NCBI RefSeq assembly: GCF_024679245.1
Contig: NC_090172.1
Location: 3,455,946 to 3,519,945 of the forward strand
From: Pseudorasbora parva
Lineage: Eukaryota; Chordata; Actinopteri; Cypriniformes; Gobionidae
Direction: 5' to 3'
DNA: 64,000 nt
Of this stretch, positions 29,430 through 62,200 are shown in pieces. Below the pieces are notes generated by a model. That model saw only the letters and a program-made list of their open reading frames with translations. It was not told where the DNA came from and made no database searches. Numbering within the stretch: position 1 is the first letter of the stretch; every line of letters begins with the position of its first letter. Position numbers and translations under genes: made by a program.

Positions 29430-29595
29430 TTTAAAGCTCCACTGTGTGATATTTTCCCCCTGTCTAGCGGTGTAAACGTATATGACCACCCAGTGAATAT
29501 TAGTTTCTGTTCCTCTCAATTCTGATTTCGTTTGAACTCCTACGGTGGCCGAGTTAGTCCAAGATTAACATGGCAATCCCCCCTTCATTACTAAG
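29430..29595. repeat. Dispersed repeat, inverted copy at 10965-11120
   Basis: Shares TCTAGCGGTGTAA, TAGTTTCTGTTCCTCTCAAT, AACTCCTACGGTGG and CCAAGATTAACATGGCAATC with the earlier copy, in opposite orientation. Confidence 0.75.
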
Positions 29596-29878
29596 CAACT
29601 ATTTCAAGCATAAACTCACAATTTTCTCAGAAAACGACAAATCGTTTTGCATCAAGTAAATTTAGATGTTTATACTGGAAAACAAAAAATATATACTTTT
29701 TGCAGTTCATAATTTAATTTGGCAATTCAGTTTAGGGCCCTATTAATAAATGTTTTGTTTTATAGTTTATTCTGTTTTCATTTTCTGGGCTCTGTTTTAA
29801 TGGTTAAATTAAATTGTATTAATCAAAAAACATGTCAAATTAATTGAAATCCTGAAACTAAGATAATATATATTTTTT

Positions 29879-30334
29879 AGGGCCGGGACTTTAACGCGTT
29901 AATTAAGATTAATTATGCAAAAAAAAAAAAATTGTTTAACCACACTTATTTTTGCACCGGGGAACGTTTTTCAATGAATGTGTTTCGATGGACCGATTAT
30001 ACTGGAACACCAACTAGCGTTCACGAGTCACGACAACAATGAACATGAACGAAGAAGCTGATGAGTCCGCTTTGCTTGGCCCCGTGGATGGGAAATTTTG
30101 GGAAAACGAAAGGATGGAAGTGTCGACAAGAGCATGGTTGTGTGCAAGCTATACAACAAGGAATTAGCGTATCACCACAGCACATCGAGCCTCAAATATC
30201 ACAAATACGCCTTTGCTACACTTATTGTCAAACATTGCGCTGGTCTGCTGGACTGAAATAAACAATATTTTGTTGATTAAGCTTATGCATCAGTCATTAT
30301 TCAATGGGATTATTCCATCCATGTTTTCGGCCCT
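29879..30334 (+). mobile_element. hAT-type remnant with BED zinc-finger fragment
   Basis: Ends TAGGGCCGGGACTTTAACGC and TTCGGCCCTAA resemble fish hAT termini. Inside, around 30130-30220, a broken frame reads VVCKLYNKEL then AYHHSTSSLKYH, the CxxC...HxxxxxH pattern of a BED finger. The transposase core is missing. Confidence 0.7.
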
Positions 30335-30386
30335 AATTTAATGCCATGATATTGAATTTAAGACTTTCTGCTCCAATTTCAGACTT

Positions 30387-30932
30387 TTACGCCGCATTCA
30401 CACGGGGCGTAGGCGTTAACGCTTCCCATTTACTTCGAATGGGTGACATCACTGAATTGTGGGTTCCGTCGCGGCGCTTCACTCGCGTTGCAAGATTTCT
30501 CAACTTTTCAAGCGCCAGCGCAGGCGTCACCCAATCAGATCGCTGTATGCAAATATCCTACAGCAGACGCCAGCCAATTGCGTTCATTACTGCTCCGTGA
30601 ACCATCCAGACGCAGCTCCCGTACCACTACGTGATATTCTTCCCGCTGTCGGCGCTTTTTCAGGATTTAATGTACTTAACAGCTCCGTGCACCTGTGCAG
30701 TGCACTGACAACAACTACACGGGCAATCGCACTCACACATACAACCAAATCGGCATCCGTTTCATCTCACAGACTAGCTGTCATAAAAAGGCGCTTTTTT
30801 GTGTTGTGTTTTGGTCCAAGCGGCAAGTTAATGTGATTGGCTGTTGTCACTATGACGATCGCGTCATCACCCAGCTTCAGCCACGCCCTCCGTCAAGCGT
30901 TAACGCCTACGCCCCGTGTGAATGCGGCGTAA
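30387..30932. mobile_element. TIR element with perfect 38-bp GC-rich ends
   Basis: The arms 30387-30424 and 30895-30932 are exact reverse complements (start TTACGCCGCATTCACACGGG). TA at both edges could be the target duplication. No transposase. The perfect arms suggest recent mobility. Confidence 0.85.
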
Positions 30933-31581
30933 GACCCGTGGAAACCAGAAAAGTGCACCTTACTTTGAAGTAATGACTCAAACATACTGTTAAAATCATG
31001 GGTAAAAAACAACAACATGTCAGACTGATTAAAAACAGTTTCATTTAATATATCTTATTTTCAATAAATTGCAGTAAAGCCTCCATACCTGACAATACTA
31101 TAGTTTATAATCTGAGCTCATATCAGCAGGGCAAGTCATTGAACAACACAATCTTCCAGTACATAATGCAACCAGGATCAGGAGCCTCCATCAATCATCT
31201 ACAGCCTGAGAATCATGGGGAAAGAGCAGGCATTCTTTCCCTCCCATTACATTATAGCTTAATTCAGTGTTGTTTCAAAAATGAAATGGAGATGTCCAAC
31301 TCAAAAAGGGGGAAAAAAACACCAGTTTGGTACCTATATAACGATGGCAAGCAGCACTAATACAAAGTGAATGTAGGAGAAGGACTACAGCCCATTGTGT
31401 TCATTCTGTACAAGTCTTGTGTTGCTTAATAACTTCTTGCTCCAGTAAACTGAAGCTTCACACCTGAAAGGCAGCATGTCTCTGCACGACATGTTGAGGT
31501 AAAAAGGTTTTCCTAGAAGAGAGATGCTAAATTAATGAATGATGTTTAAAAAAAACATTTTAGATCAGTCAAAAATAGTGT
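30933..31581. other. Intergenic sequence (original csnk2a2 3' flank)
   Basis: No gene recognised. Before the adjacent hAT insertion this DNA would have been next to the csnk2a2 stop codon, so it may hold part of the ancestral 3' UTR. Confidence 0.35.
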
Positions 31582-31589
31582 ACTGGATG

Positions 31590-31671
31590 AAGGGGTGTGC
31601 GATATAGATCGTCGTTGTGGATTTAACGATATTTATTCTAACAGTCCCTCACTTTACAAAAACAGAGAGAG

Positions 31672-31706
<35 letters not shown>

Positions 31707-33651
31707 CGTGATGTGGTGTAGTAGGTTAGACTAGTGCACACGTTCACTGTGGTTTACTCTATTAAAATGCTTATCTATGCAAGATAAGTGGCTAAAATAC
31801 CTCTGTATGTCTTTTATATTTAAGACAGAGCCGTTGAAAAATAGAGTTGCGACACTCCCATAGACTTCCACAGGAACTGAGGAATGCTTCAATAGTTCCA
31901 GCATTGAACCCCATTCATGTCAGTGTATCTCAAGCACACTCGCTGGCAAAACTAATGAAATTACTGCATATTTAGAGATTTATGGCATTAGTTGACCTCT
32001 CAGAAATATTGATAGAAGTGGTATTTTATGAAGAGCATTCTAGTTAATATTGTTATATAATAAATCGTTAGACTCTAACTGCAGTTAGATAACATAAACG
32101 GCTACTATATCAAGATTATATATTGGTCATATTTCAACAGTTTTAGTCTCTCTGAGATCTTTCTGTCGAATACTATGTTTCTATGAAGTCAGCCCATTCA
32201 AGGACTAACGTATCTAGCACCTGAAAATAAAAATTAAAAATTAAATTAAATTTGGTTGCCCTGTTTTTTTTAAACACTATTTAAAACTTCTTTATTGTGC
32301 TCAATTATTGGGCTTTATCATCATTCATGTATATTCACCTGTTGTGTATGCTTATGTGACTATCATAAAATAAGGACATTAACAACATTAAAATGATTAA
32401 TGAAATTACCACTATAACCAGTAGTTGGCGGAAGAGGAACACTTATTGGCTCATTTGCCTTTTTTTTCTCTTTTGAATAATTTATTTTATAGATTATTAA
32501 ATCACAATTATACCATTAAAATATCTATTTTTGTTAAAAAAAAACTTGTTTTGATCAGTACTGAGAGAATTCTCTTTCCCAGTAAATGAAACATGTGATT
32601 GGTCATTATTTTCAACAGAATAAACTGTGATTGGTTCGCTCAATGATGTAAAATCATGCACTAACATGAAATAAAACAACCAGATCACTCAAGAAAACAC
32701 TCTCCCCTGAATAAAATGCTACTGTGAAGCCTAGTCGAATTCGACGCACATAGTGCGTTAATATTTACCAGAAATTGTTGCTAATATAGTGAAACTGCTG
32801 TCTATCATGTTTAATCCTATTCAAACAGATTGAAAGGGGGGAACTATTGAGAGCTATATGAACCACGTGACAGCGAGATCAAAGTGTGTCGCAACTCTCT
32901 TTTTCTATGGCTCCGTTTAAGTTAGTTAATTAATATGAAGTTCAATAAACAAGTTAATATGGAGTGACTTAATTTTCATTTTAGACAAAATATTTGTCTG
33001 TTTTTTATCTATTTCGCCAACAAAAATACTCCCAAACAAAGCAACGACTGGTTTGAGTCTCTGAGGGACGCACGGCAGTGTTACTGAATGAACGAATCGT
33101 TTGAGTGAATGATCCAATGACTCACTCATTAAGACTCATTCCTGAATGAATCAGCCGTTTGAATCTCAATGACTCACTCATTAACAGTGGCTTGCCTAGT
33201 AGTGGTTTTAATTTCACATTTAAAGTATCTTTTCATTTTTAAAAACATTTCAAATATCAAAATTCAACGTTTTATGTTTAAAACCTCAAATTGATGTTTC
33301 AATTAAATTCAAAAATTAATTGGTAACAGCCCTATTGTGTCTTATTATTCTAATTTAATTTGTTGTTTAAATGTAAGAATGACAAGTGATGATGCATACA
33401 TTTAATTTAGTTTTTAAAAAATGGCAAAAACAATTCCCAAAAGATGATTTGTGTCACTGCTGTGAACTGAACGGACCTCCACACGGAATATGAAGATTAT
33501 CTAAAACTCTAGGAGTCTCGGTCCACGGCAGTCCTAAACCTGCTAAGGTACCATCACAATAACACTCAGCAAAATATTGTCTAATTATCGCATTCGATAA
33601 TTAACAAATTGACAATATCAAGATATAATTTGTCAATATCGCACACCCCTA
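31590..33651. mobile_element. Non-autonomous hAT element in the csnk2a2 3' UTR
   Basis: Ends AAGGGGTGTGCGATATAG and TATCGCACACCCCTA are flanked by the 8-bp duplication ACTGGATG at 31582-31589 and 33652-33659, diagnostic of hAT insertion. The element is 2062 bp with no transposase, and includes (AC)n at 31672-31706. It lies 29 bp downstream of the csnk2a2 stop. Confidence 0.9.
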
Positions 33652-33688
33652 ACTGGATGTTACATCGTTCTTACCTGCTTTTAGCCCA

Positions 33689-54717
<21,029 letters not shown>

Positions 54718-55480
54718 TGCGGGTTTGGCCGATCGATCCGCCTTCTTCCCTCCACCTACTACTACGAGACTCTCCAAGCGACAGCAAGTCGACCGTCTCT
54801 GTTGTGAAACGCTGCAGAAAGTATTGTGGTAGCTTAAAACACTGTAGCAAGCCGCTTTAACGAGCAATTGTGATTGACAGCTGCTCAGCAGCGGCTCGCA
54901 TGACCTCGCGATAACTCTCGCGCCACTAAAAGCCAAAGCAATGTGCAAAAAACTGTTTATATGCCGACGGACCGCCAGTTTATTTAAAAACAACTAAAGT
55001 AAGGATTTCATGGCCGTGCTAGTTAGTAAATACAATTAAAAACAATACCTGTCAAGCCCGCAGAATGTAGCTAAGCGGTTAACGTTAAATGGAACGTAAA
55101 CAACGAGAAGCAGCCCAACCGTCGAGTTGATCGATTATGGATTCCGTTTGCTCATCACTGTTTATTATAATATTCATTACAGCGGTTCAGCAGCTTCCCT
55201 TCTGTACCGTTCCCTCTGGATAACAGCGCTAAGCTAGCGATATCGATGGATGGCTTTAATTGGCCACCGTAACTTCCACACACACGTCTCCAGAGTCCCG
55301 ATTAATCTTCAAATTTAATGTTTTAATTCCTCCCGGTGATCCACCGATTAAATCCAGTGCGTGATCGAGAGATCCGCTGACAGGTAGGCGGATATTACCC
55401 CTAGGATAGCACTCCTGGCGATTTTTGCTATCGCTTAGATGGAGTCGACGGAAACGCTGTGAGCACTTCCGGTACATTTT
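54718..55480 (-). promoter_or_regulatory. csnk2a2: csnk2a2 5' leader and promoter region
   Basis: Upstream of the ATG on the minus strand lies CpG-rich, non-repeat sequence (54700-54960 and 55090-55480). It would hold the 5' UTR and a CpG-type promoter. No TATA box or defined start could be fixed. A sequence block at 55481-55525 recurs at 56205-56253, just before the satellite array. Confidence 0.4.
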
Positions 55481-55780
55481 TCAAAATAAAAGCCCCGATT
55501 TGTAGCTATGTCGCGTGACGCCGAAAAGCAGCGAGATGTTTAAAATGTCGAATTCTAACTAGCAGTTTTGTTTTAACAATTATATTTTGTTTCTATAATT
55601 TCGTTGTATTGATTGTGAGATATACATCAAATACCACATTACACTAGTTATATTTACTGCGTGTCGGTGGAAATCGACACGCAGTAAACCGACACTTTAA
55701 TTCAATAAATTATATTTTGGGGGGACCACATCTTATTGGTGAAACAATAACAACTTTAAATGTACCAATTGTTTTAGTAA

Positions 55781-55793
55781 ACACAGACACACA

Positions 55794-55861
<68 letters not shown>
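55781..55861 (+). repeat. (AC)n microsatellite
   Basis: A nearly uninterrupted AC run of about 80 bp. Confidence 0.96.
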
Positions 55862-55865
<4 letters not shown>

Positions 55866-56039
55866 TACATTAGAAATTAAGCTAAATTGTTATTCCCATA
55901 TTGTTTACTTCCAAATTCTGTCAGCATCTACTGTTGTTCCAACCTGCATGAGTTTCTTTAACCTGCTGAACACAAAGGCAGATATTTAAAAGAATGTTTG
56001 TAGCCTAACTATGTAAGTCAATGGTGAACTGTTTAGTTA

Positions 56040-56175
56040 CAACACTGTAAAAAAAAATATATATATTGCTGGGTTGTTTCTTCTCGATTTTGGGCCAAAT
56101 GTGGACAATGCAGCCTTTGGGTTTGCCCATATTTACCCAAAATTGGGTTAAAACCCAGCATTTTTCAGAGTGAAA
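56040..56175. mobile_element. MITE (AACCCAGCATTTTT family)
   Basis: Left ACACTGTAAAAAAAAAT, then TGCTGGGTTG; right AAAACCCAGCATTTTTCAGA. Related to 14882-15040. Confidence 0.7.
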
Positions 56176-56250
56176 AATTCTTCAAAATATCCCTTTAATC
56201 AAGTTAAAAATAAAAGCCCCTGATTTGTAGCTGTTGCTTGACGTGGAAAT

Positions 56251-59200
56251 GATATAAATTCAGAATTGTGTGATATAAAGTCAGAATTGTGTGATATAAA
56301 GTCAGAATTGTGTGATAGTCAGAATTGTGAGATATTAAGTCATAGTCAGATTTTGAAATAGTAAGATTTGTTTGGTATAAAGTCAGAATTGAGTGATATA
56401 AAGTCAGAATTGAGTGATATAAAGTCAGAATTGTGAGATATAAAGTCAGAAATGAGAGATATAAAGTCAGAAATGAGATATAAAGTCAGAATTGAGTGAT
56501 ATAAAGTCAGAATTGTGAGATATAAAGTCAGAATTGAGAGATATAAAGTCAGAATTGTGAGATATAAAGTCAGAATTGTGAGATATAAAGTCAGAATTGT
56601 GAGATATAAAGTCAGAATTGAGAGATATAAAGTCAGAATTGAGAGATATAAAGTCAGAATTGTGAGATATAAAGTCAGAATTGTGTGAAATAGTCAGAAT
56701 TGAGTGATATAAAATCAGAATTGTGTGAAATAGTCAGAATTGAGAGATATAAAGTCAGAATTGTGTGAAATAGTCAGAATTGTGAGATATAAAATCAGAA
56801 TTGTGTGAAATAGTCAGAATTGAGAGATATAAAGTCAGAATTGTGTGAAATTAAGTCAGAATTGTGTGATATAGTCAGAATTGAGTGATATAAAGTCAGA
56901 ATTGTGAGATATAAAGTCAGAATTGTGAGATATAAAGTCAGAATTGTGAGATATAAAGTCAGAATTAAGAGATATAAAGTCAGAATTGTGAGATATAAAG
57001 TCAGAATTAAGAGATATAAAGTCAGAATTGAGTGATGTAAAGTCAGAATTGAGAGATATAAAGTCAGAATTAAGAGATATAAAGTCAGAATTGAGTGATG
57101 TAAAGTCAGAATTGAGAGATATAAAGTCAGAATTGAGTGATGTAAAGTCAGAATTGAGAGATATAAAATCAGAATTGTGAGATATAAAGTCAGAATTGAG
57201 AGATATAAAATCAGAATTGTGAGATATAAAGTCAGAATTGAGTGATGTAAAGTCAGAATTGAGAGATATAAAGTCAGAATTGAGAGATATAAAATCAGAA
57301 TTGTGAGATATAAAGTCAGAATTGAGAGATATAAAGTCAGAATTGAGCGATATAAAGTCAGAATTAAGAGATATAAAGTCAGAATTAAGAGATATAAAGT
57401 CAGAATTGAGTGATGTAAAGTCAGAATTGAGTGATATAAAATCAGAATTGTGAGATATAAAGTCAGAATTGAGTGATGTAAAGTCAGAATTGAGAGATAT
57501 AAAGTCAGAATTGAGTGATGTAAAGTCAGAATTGAGAGATATAAAGTCAGAATTGAGAGATATAGTCAGAATTGTGAGATATAAAGTCAGAATTAAGAGA
57601 TATAAAGTCAGAATTGAGAGATATAGTCAGAATTGTGAGATATAAAGTCAGAATTGAGAGATATAGTCAGAATTGTGAGATATAGTCAGAATTGTGAGAT
57701 ATAAAGTCAGAATTGTGAGATATAAAGTCAGAATTGTGAGATATAAATTGAGAATTGAGAGATATAAAGTCAGAATTGTGAGATATAAAGTCAGAATTGA
57801 GAGATATAAAGTCAGAATTGAGAGATATAAAGTCAGAATTGTGAGATATAGTCAGAATTGTGAGATATAAAGTCAGAATTGTGAGATATAGTCAGAATTG
57901 TGAGATATAAAGTCAGAATTGAGAGATATAGTCAGAATTGTGAGATATAGTCAGAATTGTGAGATATAAAGTCAGAATTGTGAGATATAAAGTCAGAATT
58001 GTGAGATATAAAGTCAGAATTGAGAGATATAAAGTCAGAATTGAGAGATATAAAGTCAGAATTGTGAGATATAGTCAGAATTGTGAGATATAAAGTCAGA
58101 ATTGTGAGATATAGTCAGAATTGTGAGATATAAAGTCAGAATTGAGAGATATAGTCAGAATTGAGAGATATAGTCAGAATTGTGAGATATAAAGTCAGAA
58201 TTGAGTGATATAAAGTCAGAATTGTGAGATATAAAGTCAGAATTGAGAGATATAAAGTCAGAATTGTGAGATATAAAGTCAGAATTGTGAGATATAAAGT
58301 CAGAATTGTGAGATATAAAGTCAGAATTGTGAGATATAAAGTCAGAATTGAGAGATATAAAGTCAGAATTGAGAGATATAAAGTCAGAATTGTGAGATAT
58401 AAAGTCAGAATTGTGTGAAATAGTCAGAATTGAGTGATATAAAATCAGAATTGTGTGAAATAGTCAGAATTGAGAGATATAAAGTCAGAATTGTGTGAAA
58501 TAGTCAGAATTGTGAGATATAAAATCAGAATTGTGTGAAATAGTCAGAATTGAGAGATATAAAGTCAGAATTGTGTGAAATTAAGTCAGAATTGTGTGAT
58601 ATAGTCAGAATTGAGTGATATAAAGTCAGAATTGTGAGATATAAAGTCAGAATTGTGAGATATAAAGTCAGAATTGTGAGATATAAAGTCAGAATTAAGA
58701 GATATAAAGTCAGAATTGTGAGATATAAAGTCAGAATTAAGAGATATAAAGTCAGAATTGAGTGATGTAAAGTCAGAATTGAGAGATATAAAGTCAGAAT
58801 TAAGAGATATAAAGTCAGAATTGAGTGATGTAAAGTCAGAATTGAGAGATATAAAGTCAGAATTGAGAGATATAAAATCAGAATTGTGAGATATAAAGTC
58901 AGAATTGAGAGATATAAAATCAGAATTGTGAGATATAAAGTCAGAATTGAGTGATGTAAAGTCAGAATTGAGAGATATAAAGTCAGAATTGAGAGATATA
59001 AAATCAGAATTGTGAGATATAAAGTCAGAATTGAGAGATATAAAGTCAGAATTGAGAGATATAAAGTCAGAATTAAGAGATATAAAGTCAGAATTAAGAG
59101 ATATAAAGTCAGAATTGAGTGATGTAAAGTCAGAATTGAGTGATATAAAATCAGAATTGTGAGATATAAAGTCAGAATTGAGTGATGTAAAGTCAGAATT

Positions 59201-62200
59201 GAGAGATATAAAGTCAGAATTGAGTGATGTAAAGTCAGAATTGAGAGATATAAAGTCAGAATTGAGAGATATAAAATCAGAATTGTGAGATATAAAGTCA
59301 GAATTGTGAGATATAAAGTCAGAATTGAGAGATATAAAGTCAGAATTAAGAGATATAAAGTCAGAATTAAGAGATATAAAGTCAGAATTGAGTGATGTAA
59401 AGTCAGAATTGAGTGATATAAAATCAGAATTGTGAGATATAAAGTCAGAATTGAGTGATGTAAAGTCAGAATTAAGAGATATAAAGTCAGAATTGAGTGA
59501 TGTAAAGTCAGAATTGAGAGATATAAAGTCAGAATTGAGAGATATAGTCAGAATTGTGAGATATAAAGTCAGAATTAAGAGATATAAAGTCAGAATTGAG
59601 AGATATAGTCAGAATTGTGAGATATAAAGTCAGAATTGAGAGATATAGTCAGAATTGTGAGATATAGTCAGAATTGTGAGATATAAAGTCAGAATTGTGA
59701 GATATAAAGTCAGAATTGTGAGATATAAATTGAGAATTGAGAGATATAAAGTCAGAATTGTGAGATATAAAGTCAGAATTGTGAGATATAAAGTCAGAAT
59801 TAAGAGATATAAAGTCAGAATTGTGAGATATAAAGTCAGAATTAAGAGATATAAAGTCAGAATTGAGTGATGTAAAGTCAGAATTGAGAGATATAAAGTC
59901 AGAATTAAGAGATATAAAGTCAGAATTGAGTGATGTAAAGTCAGAATTTAGAGATATAAAGTCAGAATTGAGTGATGTAAAGTCAGAATTGAGAGATATA
60001 AAATCAGAATTGTGAGATATAAAGTCAGAATTGAGAGATATAAAATCAGAATTGTGAGATATAAAGTCAGAATTGAGTGATGTAAAGTCAGAATTGAGAG
60101 ATATAAAGTCAGAATTGAGAGATATAAAATCAGAATTGTGAGATATAAAGTCAGAATTGAGAGATATAAAGTCAGAATTGAGAGATATAAAGTCAGAATT
60201 GAGCGATATAAAGTCAGAATTAAGAGATATAAAGTCAGAATTAAGAGATATAAAGTCAGAATTGAGTGATGTAAAGTCAGAATTGAGTGATATAAAATCA
60301 GAATTGTGAGATATAAAGTCAGAATTGAGTGATGTAAAGTCAGAATTGAGAGATATAAAGTCAGAATTGAGTGATGTAAAGTCAGAATTGAGAGATATAA
60401 AGTCAGAATTGAGAGATATAGTCAGAATTGTGAGATATAAAGTCAGAATTAAGAGATATAAAGTCAGAATTGAGAGATATAGTCAGAATTGTGAGATATA
60501 AAGTCAGAATTGAGAGATATAGTCAGAATTGTGAGATATAGTCAGAATTGTGAGATATAAAGTCAGAATTGTGAGATATAAAGTCAGAATTGTGAGATAT
60601 AAATTGAGAATTGAGAGATATAAAGTCAGAATTGTGAGATATAAAGTCAGAATTGAGAGATATAAAGTCAGAATTGAGAGATATAAAGTCAGAATTGTGA
60701 GATATAGTCAGAATTGTGAGATATAAAGTCAGAATTGTGAGATATAGTCAGAATTGTGAGATATAGTCAGAATTGTGAGATATAAAGTCAGAATTGTGAG
60801 ATATAAAGTCAGAATTGTGAGATATAAAGTCAGAATTGAGAGATATAAAGTCAGAATTGTGAGATATAAAGTCAGAATTGTGAGATATAGTCAGAATTGT
60901 GAGATATAAAGTCAGAATTGTGAGATATAAAGTCAGAATTGTGAGATATAAAGTCAGAATTGAGAGATATAGTCAGAATTGTGAGATATAGTCAGAATTG
61001 TGAGATATAAAGTCAGAATTGTGAGATATAAAGTCAGAATTGTGAGATATAAAGTCAGAATTGAGAGATATAAAGTCAGAATTGAGAGATATAAAGTCAG
61101 AATTGTGAGATATAGTCAGAATTGTGAGATATAAAGTCAGAATTGTGAGATATAGTCAGAATTGTGAGATATAAAGTCAGAATTGAGAGATATAGTCAGA
61201 ATTGAGAGATATAGTCAGAATTGTGAGATATAAAGTCAGAATTGAGTGATATAAAGTCAGAATTGTGAGATATAAAGTCAGAATTGAGAGATATAAAGTC
61301 AGAATTGTGAGATATAAAGTCAGAATTGTGAGATATAAAGTCAGAATTGTGAGATATAAAGTCAGAATTGAGAGATATAAAGTCAGAATTGAGAGATATA
61401 AAGTCAGAATTGTGAGATATAAAGTCAGAATTGTGTGAAATAGTCAGAATTGAGTGATATAAAATCAGAATTGTGTGAAATAGTCAGAATTGAGAGATAT
61501 AAAGTCAGAATTGTGTGAAATAGTCAGAATTGTGAGATATAAAATCAGAATTGTGTGAAATAGTCAGAATTGAGAGATATAAAGTCAGAATTGTGTGAAA
61601 TTAAGTCAGAATTGTGTGATATAGTCAGAATTGAGTGATATAAAGTCAGAATTGTGAGATATAAAGTCAGAATTGTGAGATATAAAGTCAGAATTGTGAG
61701 ATATAAAGTCAGAATTAAGAGATATAAAGTCAGAATTGTGAGATATAAAGTCAGAATTAAGAGATATAAAGTCAGAATTGAGTGATGTAAAGTCAGAATT
61801 GAGAGATATAAAGTCAGAATTAAGAGATATAAAGTCAGAATTGTGAGATATAAAGTCAGAATTGAGAGATATAAAGTCAGAATTGTGAGATATAAAGTCA
61901 GAATTGTGAGATATAAAATCAGAATTGTGAGATATAAAATCAGAATTGTGAGATATAAAGTCAGAATTGTGAGATATAAAATCAGAATTGTGAGATATAA
62001 AGTCAGAATTGAGTGATGTAAAGTCAGAATTGAGAGATATAAAGTCAGAATTGAGAGATATAAAATCAGAATTGTGAGATATAAAGTCAGAATTGAGAGA
62101 TATAAAGTCAGAATTGTGAGATATAAAGTCAGAATTGTGAGATATAAAATCAGAATTGTGAGATATAAAATCAGAATTGTGAGATATAAAGTCAGAATTG

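Noticed and set aside
54718..54993. N-terminal extension of csnk2a2 (frame open to 54993)
   Set aside because: All CK2 alpha-prime proteins I know begin at MPGP; the extension looks like 5' UTR with no conserved residues.
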